Assembly: GCA_905192805.1 (NCBI GenBank)
Contig: CAJJMF010000049.1
Coordinates: 1-14,165, forward strand
Length of the DNA: 14,165 nucleotides
Source: an uncultured Sutterella sp.
GTDB lineage: Bacteria; Pseudomonadota; Gammaproteobacteria; Burkholderiales; Burkholderiaceae_F
Reading direction: 5' to 3'
Position 1 is the stretch's first letter. Each line of letters begins with the position of its first letter. This document shows positions 13,801 through 14,165 of this stretch, piece by piece. The position numbers were made by a program, and so were the translations under genes. The notes under the pieces are model-generated. The model did no database searches and was not told the DNA's origin. It worked only from the letters and a program-made list of their open reading frames with translations.

Positions 13801-14165
13801 TAAGTCTGCTTCTGAAGTTGTGCGCCTGAAGCCTCATTGAACTCCTTCTCTAGCTTCTCTCGCACTATTCGCGGAGGAAGATGTAACTCTTCCTCTTTCC
13901 AATCTTTGCGAGCTAAGATGTTCTTAGCCGCATTAGTATCCGCATGTTCAATGTGCCCGCAGTTATGGCATATAAACTTGTTTCCATGGCGAACGGTTTT
14001 TCCGACACATCCGCACACGGAGCAGCGCTTTGATGTCCACGCTGGATTAACCTCTATTAACTTGATTCCGTATTTCTTACACTTAAATACGATTCGTTCA
14101 TGTATGTAATGCAGGGCTGACGCATAGCGTACTCTAACAAATCGCCAATATTTCTACGATAAATC
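13800..14165 (-). pseudogene. tnpB: TnpB-family RNA-guided nuclease, C-terminal fragment
   Basis: The C-terminal end of an IS200/IS605 TnpB (the ancestor type of Cas12). Visible are IKLIEVNPAWTSKRCSVCGC, a zinc ribbon CSVCG...CHNCG with all four Cys, and HADTNAAKNIL carrying the RuvC-III catalytic Asp. A charged tail (KDWKEEELHLPPRIVREKLE) follows, then TAG at 13800-13802. Read upstream from the zinc ribbon, the frame stays open for 117 codons to an in-frame TAG at 14154-14156, which would interrupt the nuclease. The rest of the gene is beyond the window edge, so the gene is either a pseudogene or shifted in frame near the edge. After the 13800 stop the same frame continues open for about 1,400 codons into the autotransporter passenger. 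Family assignment is secure from the zinc ribbon and DTNAAKNI motif. Confidence 0.85.

Larger units (their letters stand above)
13610..14165 (-). mobile_element. IS200/IS605-type element, right-end part, inserted in the autotransporter gene
   Basis: This segment contains the 3' end of tnpB (13800-14153), a short AGGCC-GAAA-GGTCT hairpin (13741-13754), and an imperfect stem at 13617-13655 (CCCAAAC/GTTTGGG plus GCT/AGC) of the kind found at IS605 right ends. It is clearly more AT-rich than the autotransporter and uses AGA, TTA, ATA and GTA codons that the neighbour avoids. The inner boundary, about 13605-13615, is estimated from the composition change and the right-end hairpin. The left end and any tnpA lie outside the window. 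Confidence 0.65.

Overview
The window reads like DNA of a gut-associated betaproteobacterium, most likely Sutterellaceae (Sutterella/Parasutterella type). This is an inference from gene content: a NarL-type regulator, a RIC/DUF438 nitrosative-stress pair, a secreted cytochrome-free flavin reductase, and a giant PATR-repeat autotransporter, in DNA that is about 55-60% GC with a few clearly AT-richer islands. No rRNA, tRNA or marker gene is present to confirm it.

Layout. 1-113 is the 3' end of an unidentified gene, followed by a strong terminator. 229-836 (minus) is a NarL/FixJ response regulator broken by a deletion of about 46 bp. A regulatory gap separates it from a divergent unit: 1289-2038 is the di-iron Fe-S repair protein (YtfE/ScdA/RIC) and 2136-3818 is a DUF438/hemerythrin/PAS protein, ending in a good terminator. 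3953-4081 is a small, very basic ORF with a strong ribosome binding site. Opposite its end lies a minus-strand, multi-hairpin RNA with its own intrinsic terminator (4080-4190). After an AT-rich stretch comes a RhuM-family gene (4708-5748), flanked on both sides by two related small ORFs (4572-4766 and 5771-5926) that share a peptide core and a palindromic DNA repeat.

5955-7754 (minus) is a secreted FMN/FAD flavoprotein of the fumarate/urocanate reductase superfamily. It lacks two of the residues that bind dicarboxylate in fumarate reductases. Upstream of it are three tandem 23-bp repeats (8029-8092) resembling a transposon end. 8176 to about 13615 (minus) is one very large autotransporter. 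It is split by a frameshift at AAAGGGC near 9684-9690 and has lost its signal peptide and start to an IS200/IS605-type element, whose tnpB 3' end fills 13800-14165.

How it fits together. The left part is a nitrate/NO-stress neighbourhood (NarL-like regulator, RIC, DUF438), although the regulator is broken here. The middle is a small accessory cassette (RhuM plus paired sORFs plus a structured RNA). The right part is anaerobic respiration and surface protein, partly decayed. At least three genes (narL-like, autotransporter, tnpB) are interrupted, so either this locus is decaying or some of the breaks are sequencing errors; the sequence alone cannot decide.
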